Source: Microbacterium sp. BH-3-3-3
GTDB taxonomy: Bacteria; Actinomycetota; Actinomycetes; Actinomycetales; Microbacteriaceae
Reading direction: 5' to 3'
Assembly (NCBI RefSeq): GCF_001792815.1
Contig: NZ_CP017674.1
Location: 558,001-622,000 of the forward strand
Length of the DNA stretch: 64,000 nt
The notes below the pieces were generated by a model. It worked only from the letters and a program-made list of their open reading frames with translations, had not been told where the DNA came from and searched no databases. Within the stretch, counting starts at the first letter, position 1, and every line of letters begins with the position of its first letter. The position numbers were made by a program, and so were the translations under genes. Positions 63,987-64,000 of this stretch are shown here, piece after piece.

Positions 63987-64000
63987 CCATGCTCGAGACC
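63983..64000 (+). CDS. jetC: Start of presumed jetC (SMC-like ATPase), cut by the window edge
   Basis: ATG overlaps the jetB stop as ATGA and opens the reading frame MTMLET, which runs off the right edge. Only six codons are visible, so identity rests on the fixed order jetA-jetB-jetC-jetD of Wadjet operons and on translational coupling, not on sequence. Confidence 0.55.

Overview
The window reads as chromosome of a high-GC Gram-positive actinobacterium, most likely Microbacteriaceae (Microbacterium-like). The evidence is GC near 70 percent, the DivIVA/SepF/YggT/FtsW/RsmH division cluster, MerR (FtsR)-FHA (GarA/OdhI) genes, DUF3040 and Rv2175c-family proteins, a class II DAHP synthase, frequent GTG starts and many apparently leaderless genes. 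No rRNA, tRNA, IS element, prophage or CRISPR array was seen.

Region 1 (1-17.1 kb, minus strand) is the division and cell wall (dcw) cluster, transcribed as mraZ-rsmH-ftsL-ftsI-murF-mraY-murD-ftsW-murG-murC-ftsQ-ftsZ-yggS-sepF-yggT-divIVA-lspA. lspA is cut by the left edge. murE is missing from its usual place between ftsI and murF. A three-box MraZ operator precedes mraZ and a striking double palindrome precedes ftsZ.

Region 2 (17.4-27.6 kb) carries DUF3040, a polyprenyl diphosphate synthase, an Rv2175c-like DNA-binding protein, a LysM wall protein, a PASTA Ser/Thr kinase, DAHP synthase, a PlsC acyltransferase, ROK glucokinase and a long-chain acyl-CoA synthetase. From memory this resembles the gene neighbourhood Rv2145c-Rv2187 of Mycobacterium tuberculosis, where PknL phosphorylates Rv2175c.

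Region 3 (27.8-39.8 kb) has peptide deformylase coupled to a large acidic MinD-like ATPase, pyruvate carboxylase, an orphan ParA, two MerR regulators (one FtsR-like), a GarA-like FHA protein, a CopC-like surface protein and dihydrolipoamide dehydrogenase. GarA/OdhI proteins regulate 2-oxoglutarate metabolism under Ser/Thr kinase control, so kinase, FHA protein, pyruvate carboxylase and Lpd plausibly connect growth signalling with central carbon flux.

Region 4 (39.9-51.7 kb) is mixed housekeeping: a CYTH protein, a class I amidotransferase, NAD(P)HX epimerase, a YihY membrane protein, a short A24 prepilin peptidase, DUF1905, DUF2809, a Mug-type DNA glycosylase, an alpha/beta hydrolase, a secreted GH5-CBM cellulase, and an Lrp-aminotransferase-APC permease unit for amine or amino-acid catabolism.

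Region 5 (51.9-58.4 kb) is a complete oligopeptide ABC importer (binding protein, two permeases, fused ATPases) with an XRE-cupin regulator at its tail and a divergent DUF1028 gene.

Region 6 (58.4-64 kb) is accessory. It holds a secreted subtilisin-like protease preceded by an unrecognised secreted protein with four repeats, then the start of a Wadjet (JetABCD / MksFEBG) anti-plasmid system. jetA and jetB are complete and the first six codons of the presumed jetC lie at the right edge.
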